NCBI RefSeq assembly: GCF_007671655.1
Contig: NZ_VCGX01000002.1
Coordinates: 930,001 to 994,000 of the forward strand
Reading direction: 5' to 3'
DNA: 64,000 nt
Origin: Marinobacter piscis
Lineage (GTDB): Bacteria; Pseudomonadota; Gammaproteobacteria; Pseudomonadales; Oleiphilaceae
Below are positions 46,289 to 56,016 of this stretch, in pieces. Below the pieces are notes generated by a model. The model was not told the DNA's origin and did no database searches. It saw nothing but the letters and a program-made list of their open reading frames with translations. How positions within the stretch are numbered: the stretch's first letter is position 1; each line of letters begins with the position of its first letter. A program made the position numbers and the translations under genes.

Positions 46289-49200
46289 TCTGGGCCTGGC
46301 CGGCCGTATCGCCAAACGCCTGCTGGACTCTCCGGTGGTTCCGTTATTCCTGATTGCCAGCCTGCTGATGGGCGGCTACGCGCTGCTGGTTACCCCACGG
46401 GAAGACCGGCCGAACATTGATGTGCCTACCGCCATGGTCCTGATTCCCTGGCCCGGCGCCGGAGTGGAGCGGGTGGATAACCAGCTGGCCCGAAAAGCCG
46501 CCGGCTGGGTGCAGGAGATTGCCTCAGTCAGCGAAGTGCGCAGCAGCAGCTCCACCCATGCCGCCCTGTTGTCGGTCGAATTTGAAGCCGGCACCGCCCG
46601 GGAAAAAGCCTACGCCCAGCTTGCTGAACTGTTCGGGGCCCATGCCGCAGACTTGCCTGCTACGGCCGGCACCCCGACCATTGAAACCTTTGGTGAATCC
46701 CGGCTGGTGGTGTTAATGGCCACCCTCAGCAGCAAAACCGCCAGCCCCAGTACATTGGAAGACATTGCCACAGAGCTGTCCGCCGACCTGTTGCGCATTC
46801 CCGGTGTCAGGGGTGTGGAACAATTTGGCGGTGACCGCCCGGCCATTGAGATACTGCCCAAACCAACTGAACTTGCAGCCCGAAAAATCCCTCTGAACCA
46901 GATAGCCGAGGCTGTTGCCGGCGCCAACCGACAGATACCTACAGGCCGCCTCGAAGGCCAGCCAGTCACCAACCTTCAGGCCGGACTGCGCCTCGACACC
47001 CTGGCGCAACTGGGCCGCATTCCCGTTGGCAGCGATGGTGGCGGGCCGGTCTATCTGGAACAGGTAGCAGATCTGCGCTCGGGCCGGATAGAGCAGAACC
47101 AAGCAGTACTGCACTGGCAAAAAGGCTACTCGACAGTGTTTCCAGCGGTCACCCTGGCCGTCACCTCTCTGGAAGGCCAGAACGTCAGCGAAATTACCAA
47201 AGCTGTGGTTGAGCGCATGCAAGCCTTCAAGGACAGTGCCTTGCCCTCTGACGTCCAGCTGGACATCACCCACGATTCCGGTACAGATGCCACCGCCCGC
47301 GTCTACAGTGTACTCTCGCAGTTGCTCACCGGAACCCTGGTCGTGGTAGGTATTATATGGCTGGGGCTGGGCTGGCGCGCCGCTGTCATCATTGCCATTA
47401 TGATGCCGGTTTCCCTGGCCGTCGTCCCCTACCTGTACAACTACCTGGGCTTTACCCTGAACCCGGTCTCCATTGCGGCCATGATCCTCGCCATCGGCAT
47501 ATTGTCAGACGATGCAGTAGTGATGCTGGAAAACGTTGCCCGGCACTTTCAGAGAGCCGGCAAAAAAAGCCGCGAACTCACCATAAATGCCGTTAACGAG
47601 GTGGGCAACCCCACCATCCTGGCAGACCTTCTGGTAGTCGCAACCCTGCTGCCCACGGCCTATATCACCGGCGAAATGGGCCAGTATGTCCGCGCCATCC
47701 CCATCGGCGCCTCTGCAGCCGTAATGTTTTCACTGCTGGTGGCTCTGACCATAACCCCTTACTTTGGTTACCGCCTGCTGAAGGTGGAACAACCCGCCAG
47801 TCAGAACACCGACACGCCCGGCGCCCAGGAACAGGAAAGCCGGTTTGTTGCCTTCTACCGCTTGATGCTGTCTCCGTTTATCGGCTCGGCCGCCATGCGC
47901 TGGCTGTTTTACCTGGTGCTGGTCCTGATGCTGGTCGCAAGCTTTGCTCTGGTGGCAACCCGGACCGTACAGATTGGCCTGACGCCACTGCTCGACCGTA
48001 ACGTGTTTGCGGTTAACGTCGAACTGCCGGCAAGCACCACCCTGACCGACTCATTAACGACCGCCTCCGACCTGAACCGGCGACTGCGGGAGATACCGGA
48101 AGTAAGAGGCATTACCGTTTACGCGGGGCTTTCAGCACCCATGCTTTACCCGCCGGAAACCCTTACCTCACCGGAACACAAAGCGCCAAGAGATTTGACT
48201 CTGCACGTAAACCTGGTGCCTGAAGAAGAGCGCGACCGTCAGAGCTACGAAATCAACCGCGAAATAGCCCACCAGCTGAGCAGCTGGCTGGAACCATACG
48301 GAGCCACAGGTCATATAGGACGCATCCCCTCAGGGCCGGCCAGCGACCGGGCCATTACCGCAGAAGTGTACGGGGCCGACCAACAAAGCCGTCAGGCCAC
48401 GGCCGATAAACTGGAGCAATGGCTGGCCCGGCAGGAAGGCGTGATATCCACCAGCCAGAGCCCAAGTGCGGCTATGCCTGAGCTGAATCTGCATGTTAAC
48501 CCGGAGCGGGCCGCCACCCTGGGCGTCGTACCTGCCGAGGTAACACGCACCCTGTACCTGGCCATTGCCGGTGACACCCTGGGCGACTGGGCCAGCCGGG
48601 ATTATGGACGCAATTCCGTGCCCATTATCCTGCGACTCGACAAAGCCGACCGGGATTCGGAACAGGCCATCCGCAGCCTGTACACCGTCAGCACCGAAGG
48701 CGAGGCCGTGCCTCTGGAATCGCTTCTCGACTTTGATCACAATCAGGGCGACCAGAGCCGTTTCCGGCGCAACCTGATGCCGGTGACCACCGTGTTCGCC
48801 GACCTGGACCGGTCGGTGGCAGAGCCCGCAGCAGTCCAGATTGAATCCCTGACCGATGAACACTGGCCTGATACCGACATCCGCTGGCTGCGCCCGCCCG
48901 ACAGCGCCAACAGCGACACCGTGGCCTACTGGTCCGGTGAATGGGAAATGACACGGGATGTGTACCGGGATCTGGGTGTGGCTGCCCTGGTGGTGATCAT
49001 CCTGATCTACGTTCTGCTGTCCGGCTGGTTCAGTTCGTACCTGTTACCGATCCTGATCATGCTCCCTATTCCGCTGATCTTCATCGGAGTACTGCCCGCG
49101 CACTGGCTGTGGGGCATCAACATTGCCGGCACCGGGGTACTGGGCGTTATTGCCCTGGGGGGTATTGTTACCCGCAACGCCATTCTTCTGGTTGATTTTA

Positions 49201-49457
49201 TCCAGCAACGCCTGGATGAAGGCATGGACCTGAAGGAAGCGGTGATCCAGGCCGGCGCGCAGCGAACGCGCCCGATCCTCCTCACCGCCGCCACCGTGAT
49301 GTTTGGCAGTGGCGTACTGATCCTTGAGCCGGCTCTGGAACCACTGGGCCTTACCCTGGCCAGTGGTGTTCTGGTCTCAACCCTGCTGACGCTGGTGGTG
49401 ATACCGGTGCTTTACTTTCACGCTTTCAGAGATACCAGCCGGAGCGACCCTGAGTAA
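46275..49457 (+). CDS. RND efflux pump permease
   Basis: Proton-driven inner-membrane pump of 1,060 residues in the AcrB/MexB superfamily. It has the N-terminal helix (DSPVVPLFLIASLLMGGYALL), two large periplasmic loops, the TM4 charge pair in ILSDDAVVMLENVARHF and the late family stretch TRNAILLVDFIQQRLDEGMD. The substrate is unknown; motif details suit drug or organic-compound efflux more than metal transport, but this is inference. No regulator gene is adjacent. Confidence 0.92.
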   Translation: MADNNLGLAGRIAKRLLDSPVVPLFLIASLLMGGYALLVTPREDRPNIDVPTAMVLIPWPGAGVERVDNQLARKAAGWVQEIASVSEVRSSSSTHAALLSVEFEAGTAREKAYAQLAELFGAHAADLPATAGTPTIETFGESRLVVLMATLSSKTASPSTLEDIATELSADLLRIPGVRGVEQFGGDRPAIEILPKPTELAARKIPLNQIAEAVAGANRQIPTGRLEGQPVTNLQAGLRLDTLAQLGRIPVGSDGGGPVYLEQVADLRSGRIEQNQAVLHWQKGYSTVFPAVTLAVTSLEGQNVSEITKAVVERMQAFKDSALPSDVQLDITHDSGTDATARVYSVLSQLLTGTLVVVGIIWLGLGWRAAVIIAIMMPVSLAVVPYLYNYLGFTLNPVSIAAMILAIGILSDDAVVMLENVARHFQRAGKKSRELTINAVNEVGNPTILADLLVVATLLPTAYITGEMGQYVRAIPIGASAAVMFSLLVALTITPYFGYRLLKVEQPASQNTDTPGAQEQESRFVAFYRLMLSPFIGSAAMRWLFYLVLVLMLVASFALVATRTVQIGLTPLLDRNVFAVNVELPASTTLTDSLTTASDLNRRLREIPEVRGITVYAGLSAPMLYPPETLTSPEHKAPRDLTLHVNLVPEEERDRQSYEINREIAHQLSSWLEPYGATGHIGRIPSGPASDRAITAEVYGADQQSRQATADKLEQWLARQEGVISTSQSPSAAMPELNLHVNPERAATLGVVPAEVTRTLYLAIAGDTLGDWASRDYGRNSVPIILRLDKADRDSEQAIRSLYTVSTEGEAVPLESLLDFDHNQGDQSRFRRNLMPVTTVFADLDRSVAEPAAVQIESLTDEHWPDTDIRWLRPPDSANSDTVAYWSGEWEMTRDVYRDLGVAALVVIILIYVLLSGWFSSYLLPILIMLPIPLIFIGVLPAHWLWGINIAGTGVLGVIALGGIVTRNAILLVDFIQQRLDEGMDLKEAVIQAGAQRTRPILLTAATVMFGSGVLILEPALEPLGLTLASGVLVSTLLTLVVIPVLYFHAFRDTSRSDPE

Positions 49458-49485
49458 CCAGGGCGCTCCGCTCAGGGGCTTTCCA

Positions 49486-49793
49486 GGCGGGCCATCCGGT
49501 CTTCTGTCAGGTTTACCCAGACAAAACCCAACTCGTTTTCGGCCTGGAAGTACGTAGCATTACGCTCAGGAAGGTTGTGTCTGGCTCGGGCAGCATGGCA
49601 TCAACCTTAACGGTAAAATCTGCCTGCGAGCGAGCGTAACCTACACCTTCATAAACAACGTCTGTGACCCGGCAATCGCGCAAGGGTAATGAGCAACGCA
49701 TTTTTTGGTATGGCAGCAGCGGCAAACGTCGTTGCAGCATGGTCAATGACACCTGCCTGGCAAGCTTCCTGAAGGACACGTTCTTCATCCGCC
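49486..49793 (-). pseudogene. Decayed gene with two apparent frameshifts
   Basis: On the minus strand three reading frames in succession give plausible protein. The first is LTADEERVLQEACQAG...LARLPG from the mscS stop to about 49680. The second runs CRVTDVVYEGVGYARSQ to PEPDTTFL (about 49565-49680). The third is ERNATYFQAENELGFVW to a stop at 49486. Joined, they give one protein of about 100 residues with no obvious start. The middle frame alone forms a 91-codon open frame, which is probably an artefact. The family was not recognised. It directly follows mscS on the same strand. Confidence 0.5.
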
Positions 49794-49794
49794 G

Positions 49795-50916
49795 TTAATG
49801 TGCAGTCGCGGGTGCCTGCCGGGTCTGCTCCGCCACCAAATCGGCTTCGGGCATATGTATATTGGTTACCGGCATCACCTCGCCACCTTCCTCGCGGATA
49901 ATGCGCGCAATGTTCAGACTTAACTCCTCTTTAAGAACCATATAGTCTACGTACCCGGTCGCTAACGGAAACGCATACAAAAACAGCTCCAGCGAACGTT
50001 CGCCGTAATTGTTGAAGCGGAAAACGAAAAACTCCTGATCAATGTCCTTATGGCTCGTGATCAGTTCATTACCACGGCGGATCACCGCCTCAACCTTATC
50101 GATATCCTGATACCGCATGTGGATGGTCTGCTCAATGCAGCGCCGATCCATGCGTGAATGGTTAATCACCGTGCTGGAATTAAACAGTGCGTTAGGAATG
50201 TAAAACGGCTTCCGGTCGAACCCCATCACCAGCGTTGAACGCCAGCCAATGTGCTTCACCTCACCCATCAAACTCGTGCCGGGGATAATAATGTACTCGC
50301 CAATTTTGAAGATCCGGCTGGCGAAAACAGTGAGACCACCAAAGAGGTTGGACACCAGATTCTGGGCAGCAAAACCCACCGCAATACCTGCAGCACCACC
50401 GAATGCCAGCAAGCCGGCGATTGAGAGGCCCAGCGTCTGCATAACAACCAGCGTAGCGGCTGCAAGAATCACCACCCAGGCCAGCTTGCTGATAGCCTCG
50501 GCAGCCGTCTGGTCGATATCGCCACCGCGGCTTACAGCCTGGGCCTGCATGTTTTTGCGGGTGTTATTCACCAACCGAAGCAGAAACCAGGTCACAAGCG
50601 TTGTACACAACACCTGGTAAATCGGCGGCATTGATGCGTCTATGGTCTCGTTAACGCCCATAGGGTAGAACCCCCGAACTGCGAGCGCGCACACCGTTAT
50701 CCAGATAAAACCATTCAGGGGGGTATTCATTGAAACCAGGATAGCGTTACGCCAAACCTGCTTTTCGGGCGTGGCCTTTCTCGCCAGCATATTGATTACG
50801 CCACGCAGAATACGGGTAGCCACCAGTAAAACAACAATAAGAAAAGCGATAAATATCCAGGGCGACAAGCTGCCCCCTTTAGCCCAAAGTGCTTCGATAG
50901 ACTCCATATTAAGCAT
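49795..50916 (-). CDS. Mechanosensitive ion channel, MscS family
   Basis: Small-conductance channel that relieves hypo-osmotic pressure. About 373 residues with four to five N-terminal hydrophobic segments, the pore-lining helix in LLAFGGAAGIAVGFAAQNLVSNLFGG, and the beta domain with VKHIGWRSTLVMGFDRKPFYIPN. Start choice is uncertain: the ATG at 50916, another at 50907 and a TTG at 50925 are all near a GGGGG tract. It makes physiological sense beside a betaine importer in a salt-stressed organism. Confidence 0.93.
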   Translation of the reverse strand: MLNMESIEALWAKGGSLSPWIFIAFLIVVLLVATRILRGVINMLARKATPEKQVWRNAILVSMNTPLNGFIWITVCALAVRGFYPMGVNETIDASMPPIYQVLCTTLVTWFLLRLVNNTRKNMQAQAVSRGGDIDQTAAEAISKLAWVVILAAATLVVMQTLGLSIAGLLAFGGAAGIAVGFAAQNLVSNLFGGLTVFASRIFKIGEYIIIPGTSLMGEVKHIGWRSTLVMGFDRKPFYIPNALFNSSTVINHSRMDRRCIEQTIHMRYQDIDKVEAVIRRGNELITSHKDIDQEFFVFRFNNYGERSLELFLYAFPLATGYVDYMVLKEELSLNIARIIREEGGEVMPVTNIHMPEADLVAEQTRQAPATAH

Positions 50917-51147
50917 GTCCCCCAAAAAGCCATTTCAGAAATGAGAATCAATCAAATCATAGCTGGTTGCGAACTACAAACGTGCCATCTGATTTAGAGA
51001 GGGCAAGTGGTCAAAATTTAAACTTGCGGATTTCGAGCGCTCGTTCTATTTTTCAATATGCGGGGTGATGAAGAAGTCACCCTGATAATGCAAGCCTGAA
51101 AACCACCAGGGCGGCGATTTTCAACCCAGTTGTCCAAATGACCGCGT

Positions 51148-51761
51148 TTAAGCGGCCAATTTATTGCGCTCTATTTCCTGCAATTTGCCAGGGTTGAGCG
51201 ATACCGGTCCGGTTACTTCCCAGTTCCGGGTATTGCCAGACCAGCGCCGTGGATTCTGGCGTTTTGCTCTTTCATAAACCAGTTTCCGGTGCGCCAGGCG
51301 CTCGTGATCAACACCACGATGTCGGTCAGCCGGTGTCACGAACCGGATGCCGCTGTGCAGGTGCTGTTCGTTGTAGGCGTACTCGAACGCCAGCATCCAG
51401 TCACGCACCGCCGTGAGCGATTCAAAGCCCTTTGACGGCCACTCCGGGCAGTATTTGACTGTCCGGAACAATGATTCCGAGTAAGGATTATCGTTGCTGA
51501 CTCTAGGCCGGCTGTGAGACATCAACATGCCCAGCTCAGCCAGTCGGGCCTTGAGCAGATAAGAGGTCATCGGCGCTCCGTTGTCAGAGTGCAGAACCGG
51601 CGGATTATGCCAGCAGCCCTCTCGTAACAGGGCGCGTTCAACCAGTTTCCGGGCCAGCTCGCCAGACTCCGCCTCATGGACTTCCCAGGCAACGATCTTG
51701 CGACTGTAGATGTCCATGATCAGGTACAGTGGCCACGCACCGCTGACGGGCAATAGCTGAG
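51148..51761 (-). CDS. IS3-family transposase OrfB, 3' exon (integrase core, C-terminal part)
   Basis: C-terminal ~204 residues of the DDE integrase domain. They contain the second catalytic Asp in VLHSDNGAPMTS and the Glu in NPYSESLFRTVKYCPEW, and end in ERNKLAA. The 3' exon starts at 51761 with CTCAGCTATTG immediately after the intron end and resumes in frame with the 5' exon when both introns are removed (GAT A / CT CAG). The apparent start at 51774 lies in intron sequence and is not real. Confidence 0.85.
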
Positions 51762-51800
51762 GTGAGTAGACCAAGGGAATTTCACTCTCAGCCTCTCGCA

Positions 51801-51834
51801 GAACGGTGCGTGAACCTCTCGGCTCACACCGCTC
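51801..51834 (-). ncRNA. Group II intron domain V (downstream copy)
   Basis: The 34-nt minus-strand sequence begins GAGCGGTGTGAGCC and ends CACGCACCGTTC. It folds into the standard domain V hairpin with an AGC triad near the base and a GAGA tetraloop. It starts 3 nt after the maturase stop and is followed by a domain VI-like stem leading to the 3' splice site. Confidence 0.88.
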
Positions 51835-51837
51835 CCA

Positions 51838-53262
51838 TCAAGCAAACGCACCCGACATTCCTCGCGACCAGTGCGCGAACAGAGTCGGTCGCGCTTTCAC
51901 CAGTCGCTCAAGTGTGGCAATTGTTTTGGTCTTCCGTCCTCGAAGATGCTTGAACTTTCGCATAGCCCACCTGACCAGTCGCTGATTTACGTAGCGCGAT
52001 ATCCGGTACATCAAAGACCGGTAATACTGCCCATAGTAATTCCACCAACCGTGCAGGTATGGATTGATAAAGTCAGCGATATCCATGATGGATAGATCAG
52101 TTCGCTTCCCTATTCGCCACGATCGCACTTTCTGGATAATTTCCCTGATTGAAGGGCGACTGATGCCCGGACAAAATCCCATGAAGAGATCGCCGGATCG
52201 GCCCTTCACCACACGCTTTTTGAACGTGTAGCCGAGAAAATCAAAAGATGTGTGTGCATGGGTTCCGGTTCTACGGTGATCCTGGCAGTAAACAATTCTG
52301 GTTTTCTCTGGGTGCAGCTCAAGCGCGCACTCCCTGAACCGCTCACGCAGGCTGTGCAGCAGGAATCGAGCCTGCCTCCGAGTACTGCAATGAAGCAGAC
52401 CATCGTCAGCATACCGACACCATTCAATGGCCGGAAAGTGCCGACTGATCCATCGGTCAAAGGTGTAATGCAAAAAGAGATTGGCCAAAACAGGGCTGAT
52501 AACTCCGCCCTGCGGTGTTCCCTTGTCGCGCTCAACCGTTCGGCCGTCCGCGTGCACCAAAGATGCTGTTAGCCATCGTCTGATGTATAACTTCACCCAT
52601 GGATTCGCGGTGTGCCGATCAATCGCCTTCAACAGGAGTTCATGCGGGATGTTGTCGAATAGACCACGGATATCAAACTCCAGCACCCATGGATAGCGCC
52701 AGCACCGCTTTCGAGTGACTCCAACTGCTTGTATCGCCGATTTTCCCGGGCGATACCCGTAGGAGTCAGGAAGAAAGTGCGGCTCTACCTCAGGTTCGAA
52801 CTGAAGTTTGACCACCATCTGGGCGATTCGATCCGTTACGGTCGGAATGCCCAGTGTCCGCTCACCTCCTGATTTCTTTGGAATTGAGACGGCACGAACA
52901 GGGGGCGGCATGTAGCTGCCCGAAGACATTCGGTTCCAGAGTTTATACAGATTGTTTCTGCGATCACGGTCAAAATCTTCCAGGGACTGCCGATCTACGC
53001 CAGCAGATCCTGCCTTGGCTTTGACCCGATTGTAAGCTTCAACAAATAACCACTTATCAATGTCGAATGGTTTTGTCTGACACCGACCCTCCTCCTGCTT
53101 TCGCAGTTGAAACCGGGATTCAGACTGCTTGACGCTGTCCCTTCGCTCCACCTCCATTACAGAGGCTTCGTCACTACTACGAACAGCTCCGTCCCAGTAT
53201 CGTGCCTCGGTACTCTCGGCCTTGTGGTGGTCGCCACTTGTGCCTTCTCCCTTGAACATCAC
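51838..53262 (-). CDS. ltrA: Group II intron reverse transcriptase/maturase (downstream copy)
   Basis: Intron-encoded protein of 474 residues that promotes splicing and retrohoming. It has RT blocks including AGSAGVDRQSLEDF, RTLGIPTVTDRIAQ, FDIRGLFDNIPHELL, GTPQGGVISPVLANLFLHY and the catalytic RYADDGLLHC. A maturase (X) domain follows (YLHGWWNYYGQYYRSLMYR). No C-terminal HNH endonuclease motif is visible, so integration may rely on nicks or replication forks. The start is GTG at 53262 or ATG at 53259. The protein is identical to that of the upstream copy. Confidence 0.93.
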   Translation of the reverse strand: MMFKGEGTSGDHHKAESTEARYWDGAVRSSDEASVMEVERRDSVKQSESRFQLRKQEEGRCQTKPFDIDKWLFVEAYNRVKAKAGSAGVDRQSLEDFDRDRRNNLYKLWNRMSSGSYMPPPVRAVSIPKKSGGERTLGIPTVTDRIAQMVVKLQFEPEVEPHFLPDSYGYRPGKSAIQAVGVTRKRCWRYPWVLEFDIRGLFDNIPHELLLKAIDRHTANPWVKLYIRRWLTASLVHADGRTVERDKGTPQGGVISPVLANLFLHYTFDRWISRHFPAIEWCRYADDGLLHCSTRRQARFLLHSLRERFRECALELHPEKTRIVYCQDHRRTGTHAHTSFDFLGYTFKKRVVKGRSGDLFMGFCPGISRPSIREIIQKVRSWRIGKRTDLSIMDIADFINPYLHGWWNYYGQYYRSLMYRISRYVNQRLVRWAMRKFKHLRGRKTKTIATLERLVKARPTLFAHWSRGMSGAFA

Positions 53263-53691
53263 GATGACTGGTTCCCGCAGTTCCCAGCATGAGCCTGATA
53301 TTGAGTCGCGCCCACTTTATGCCGGACACCACTTGCGCAGCATTCGGAATACACCCGCAAGCTCATCCCGGGGATGGGACACGCCCCCGGTTTTGATGTC
53401 ACGTATGGTTTTCGGCACGTCATCATGGGTTCGCTCTCGCTCGCCTCTCAATATCACACCTGACTGCATCGCTGTGCAGCCTTTTGACCCAATGCTCACC
53501 ACAAGCACTCTTAATGCATGCAGCTTGGGCTGGTTTGAAGCCTGCTTCCGACAGCCGACTCCGGTGGGCCCACCACCATCTCTTGCTGAGCTTATGGCTC
53601 AGTAAAGTGTCTGCATCCTTGCGTCCACTATCTGGTGCCTCTGCGGCACACGGTGAGTAGACCAAGGGAATTTCACTCTCAGCCTCTCGCA

Positions 53692-53725
53692 GAACGGTGC
53701 GTGAACCTCTCGGCTCACACCGCTC
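53692..53725 (-). ncRNA. Group II intron domain V (upstream copy)
   Basis: Same 34-nt catalytic hairpin as in the downstream copy, beginning GAGCGGTGTGAGCC, 3 nt after the maturase stop codon. Both copies keep it without change by eye, so both introns look competent to splice. Confidence 0.88.
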
Positions 53726-53728
53726 CCA

Positions 53729-55153
53729 TCAAGCAAACGCACCCGACATTCCTCGCGACCAGTGCGCGAACAGAGTCGGTCGCGCTTTCACCAGTCGCTC
53801 AAGTGTGGCAATTGTTTTGGTCTTCCGTCCTCGAAGATGCTTGAACTTTCGCATAGCCCACCTGACCAGTCGCTGATTTACGTAGCGCGATATCCGGTAC
53901 ATCAAAGACCGGTAATACTGCCCATAGTAATTCCACCAACCGTGCAGGTATGGATTGATAAAGTCAGCGATATCCATGATGGATAGATCAGTTCGCTTCC
54001 CTATTCGCCACGATCGCACTTTCTGGATAATTTCCCTGATTGAAGGGCGACTGATGCCCGGACAAAATCCCATGAAGAGATCGCCGGATCGGCCCTTCAC
54101 CACACGCTTTTTGAACGTGTAGCCGAGAAAATCAAAAGATGTGTGTGCATGGGTTCCGGTTCTACGGTGATCCTGGCAGTAAACAATTCTGGTTTTCTCT
54201 GGGTGCAGCTCAAGCGCGCACTCCCTGAACCGCTCACGCAGGCTGTGCAGCAGGAATCGAGCCTGCCTCCGAGTACTGCAATGAAGCAGACCATCGTCAG
54301 CATACCGACACCATTCAATGGCCGGAAAGTGCCGACTGATCCATCGGTCAAAGGTGTAATGCAAAAAGAGATTGGCCAAAACAGGGCTGATAACTCCGCC
54401 CTGCGGTGTTCCCTTGTCGCGCTCAACCGTTCGGCCGTCCGCGTGCACCAAAGATGCTGTTAGCCATCGTCTGATGTATAACTTCACCCATGGATTCGCG
54501 GTGTGCCGATCAATCGCCTTCAACAGGAGTTCATGCGGGATGTTGTCGAATAGACCACGGATATCAAACTCCAGCACCCATGGATAGCGCCAGCACCGCT
54601 TTCGAGTGACTCCAACTGCTTGTATCGCCGATTTTCCCGGGCGATACCCGTAGGAGTCAGGAAGAAAGTGCGGCTCTACCTCAGGTTCGAACTGAAGTTT
54701 GACCACCATCTGGGCGATTCGATCCGTTACGGTCGGAATGCCCAGTGTCCGCTCACCTCCTGATTTCTTTGGAATTGAGACGGCACGAACAGGGGGCGGC
54801 ATGTAGCTGCCCGAAGACATTCGGTTCCAGAGTTTATACAGATTGTTTCTGCGATCACGGTCAAAATCTTCCAGGGACTGCCGATCTACGCCAGCAGATC
54901 CTGCCTTGGCTTTGACCCGATTGTAAGCTTCAACAAATAACCACTTATCAATGTCGAATGGTTTTGTCTGACACCGACCCTCCTCCTGCTTTCGCAGTTG
55001 AAACCGGGATTCAGACTGCTTGACGCTGTCCCTTCGCTCCACCTCCATTACAGAGGCTTCGTCACTACTACGAACAGCTCCGTCCCAGTATCGTGCCTCG
55101 GTACTCTCGGCCTTGTGGTGGTCGCCACTTGTGCCTTCTCCCTTGAACATCAC
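53729..55153 (-). CDS. ltrA: Group II intron reverse transcriptase/maturase (upstream copy)
   Basis: Second complete 474-residue intron-encoded protein, residue-for-residue the same as that at 51838-53262, with the YADD active site in RYADDGLLHC and an intact maturase domain. Identity over the full length means the duplication is recent, the product of gene conversion, or possibly an assembly effect. It has no stop or frameshift. Confidence 0.93.
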   Translation of the reverse strand: MMFKGEGTSGDHHKAESTEARYWDGAVRSSDEASVMEVERRDSVKQSESRFQLRKQEEGRCQTKPFDIDKWLFVEAYNRVKAKAGSAGVDRQSLEDFDRDRRNNLYKLWNRMSSGSYMPPPVRAVSIPKKSGGERTLGIPTVTDRIAQMVVKLQFEPEVEPHFLPDSYGYRPGKSAIQAVGVTRKRCWRYPWVLEFDIRGLFDNIPHELLLKAIDRHTANPWVKLYIRRWLTASLVHADGRTVERDKGTPQGGVISPVLANLFLHYTFDRWISRHFPAIEWCRYADDGLLHCSTRRQARFLLHSLRERFRECALELHPEKTRIVYCQDHRRTGTHAHTSFDFLGYTFKKRVVKGRSGDLFMGFCPGISRPSIREIIQKVRSWRIGKRTDLSIMDIADFINPYLHGWWNYYGQYYRSLMYRISRYVNQRLVRWAMRKFKHLRGRKTKTIATLERLVKARPTLFAHWSRGMSGAFA

Positions 55154-55542
55154 GATGACTGGTTCCCGCAGTTCCCAGCATGAGCCTGATATTGAGTCGC
55201 GCCCACTTTATGCCGGACACCACTTGCGCAGCATTCGGAATACACCCGCAAGCTCATCCCGGGGATGGGACACGCCCCCGGTTTTGATGTCACGTATGGT
55301 TTTCGGCACGTCATCATGGGTTCGCTCTCGCTCGCCTCTCAATATCACACCTGACTGCATCGCTGTGCAGCCTTTTGACCCAATGCTCACCACAAGCACT
55401 CTTAATGCATGCAGCTTGGGCTGGTTTGAAGCCTGCTTCCGACAGCCGACTCCGGTGGGCCCACCACCATCTCTTGCTGAGCTTATGGCTCAGTAAAGTG
55501 TCTGCATCCTTGCGTCCACTATCTGGTGCCTCTGCGGCACAC

Positions 55543-56016
55543 TATCCCAACTCCAGAGCTCACAAGGCCCAGCGGCATGATGTGTGGTCGCCTCTCGGGA
55601 GCGTTGGGGCGCCAGGCTTTGGCCTCGATGATTCAATTGGTTGTGCGCTCTCAGTATCCGGTAAAATGACGATTCAGAAGCCAGATACACACCGTCATCC
55701 AGCATCGAGGGTACGATTTGAGATGGCGGCAGGCTATCGTAACGGGCTGAGTTGCAGGTCGACAAGATCCTCTCCTGTTCCTCTTCAGTGAGTTTGTTCG
55801 CAGGTTTGGGGCGTACCGCCTGCGGGCGCTTATCGGGCTGCACCTGGCCTTCACGGAACCAACGACGATAGGTGCGCAGGCCAATACCGGCTTCACCGCA
55901 AGCTTTGAATAATCGGGCTCTAGCGTTGTTCGCTTCCTGGATCAGGTCAATGGTTACCCTGCGCTCAGGGACCGGGGTCAGTCGTCCCCGTTGTCGTCCT
56001 CCCAGAGCGCATCCAG
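55543..56016 (-). CDS. IS3-family transposase OrfB, 5' exon (N-terminal part)
   Basis: The -1 frame entered from orfA reads through LTPVPERRVTIDLIQEAN, an HTH-like segment GIGLRTYRRWFREGQVQ, the HTH_21-type region LTEEEQERILSTCNSARY, and ends in GPCELWSWD, where the last Asp is the first residue of the DDE triad. It then meets the intron at 55542. There is no good independent start, so translation probably depends on the frameshift at 56017-56023 to make OrfAB. Confidence 0.8.

Larger units (their letters stand above)
51762..53651 (-). mobile_element. Group II intron, downstream copy
   Basis: A 1,890-nt retroelement on the minus strand. It begins with the canonical 5' end GTGTGCC (53651) and ends with ...CTACTCAC (51762), fitting GUGYG...AY. 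The first ~390 nt (53651-53263) should hold ribozyme domains I-III, the maturase ORF lies in domain IV, and domain V is at 51801-51834. It appears identical to the copy at 53653-55542, from which it is separated by a single C (53652). Confidence 0.9.
53653..55542 (-). mobile_element. Group II intron, upstream copy
   Basis: A second 1,890-nt copy, displaced by exactly 1,891 nt from the downstream one. Its 5' end GTGTGCC (55542) abuts the 5' orfB exon ...TGGAGTTGGGATA, just after the GAT codon of the first catalytic Asp. The ~390 nt before the ORF (55542-55154) are presumed domains I-III and carry no gene. Its 3' end at 53653 is followed by one C and then the next intron. Confidence 0.9.

Noticed and set aside
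49513..49788. Single 91-codon minus-strand gene
   Set aside because: Only its middle part looks coding. Better protein sequence continues in other frames on both sides, so it is treated as part of a frameshifted pseudogene.
51063..51082. Small hairpin GGGTGA...TCACCC between mscS and the IS
   Set aside because: There is no T tract after it, and it may belong to the IS end or be chance.
52252..52572. Short plus-strand open frames inside both introns
   Set aside because: They are antisense to the maturase genes, are duplicated only because the introns are, and have no ribosome sites.
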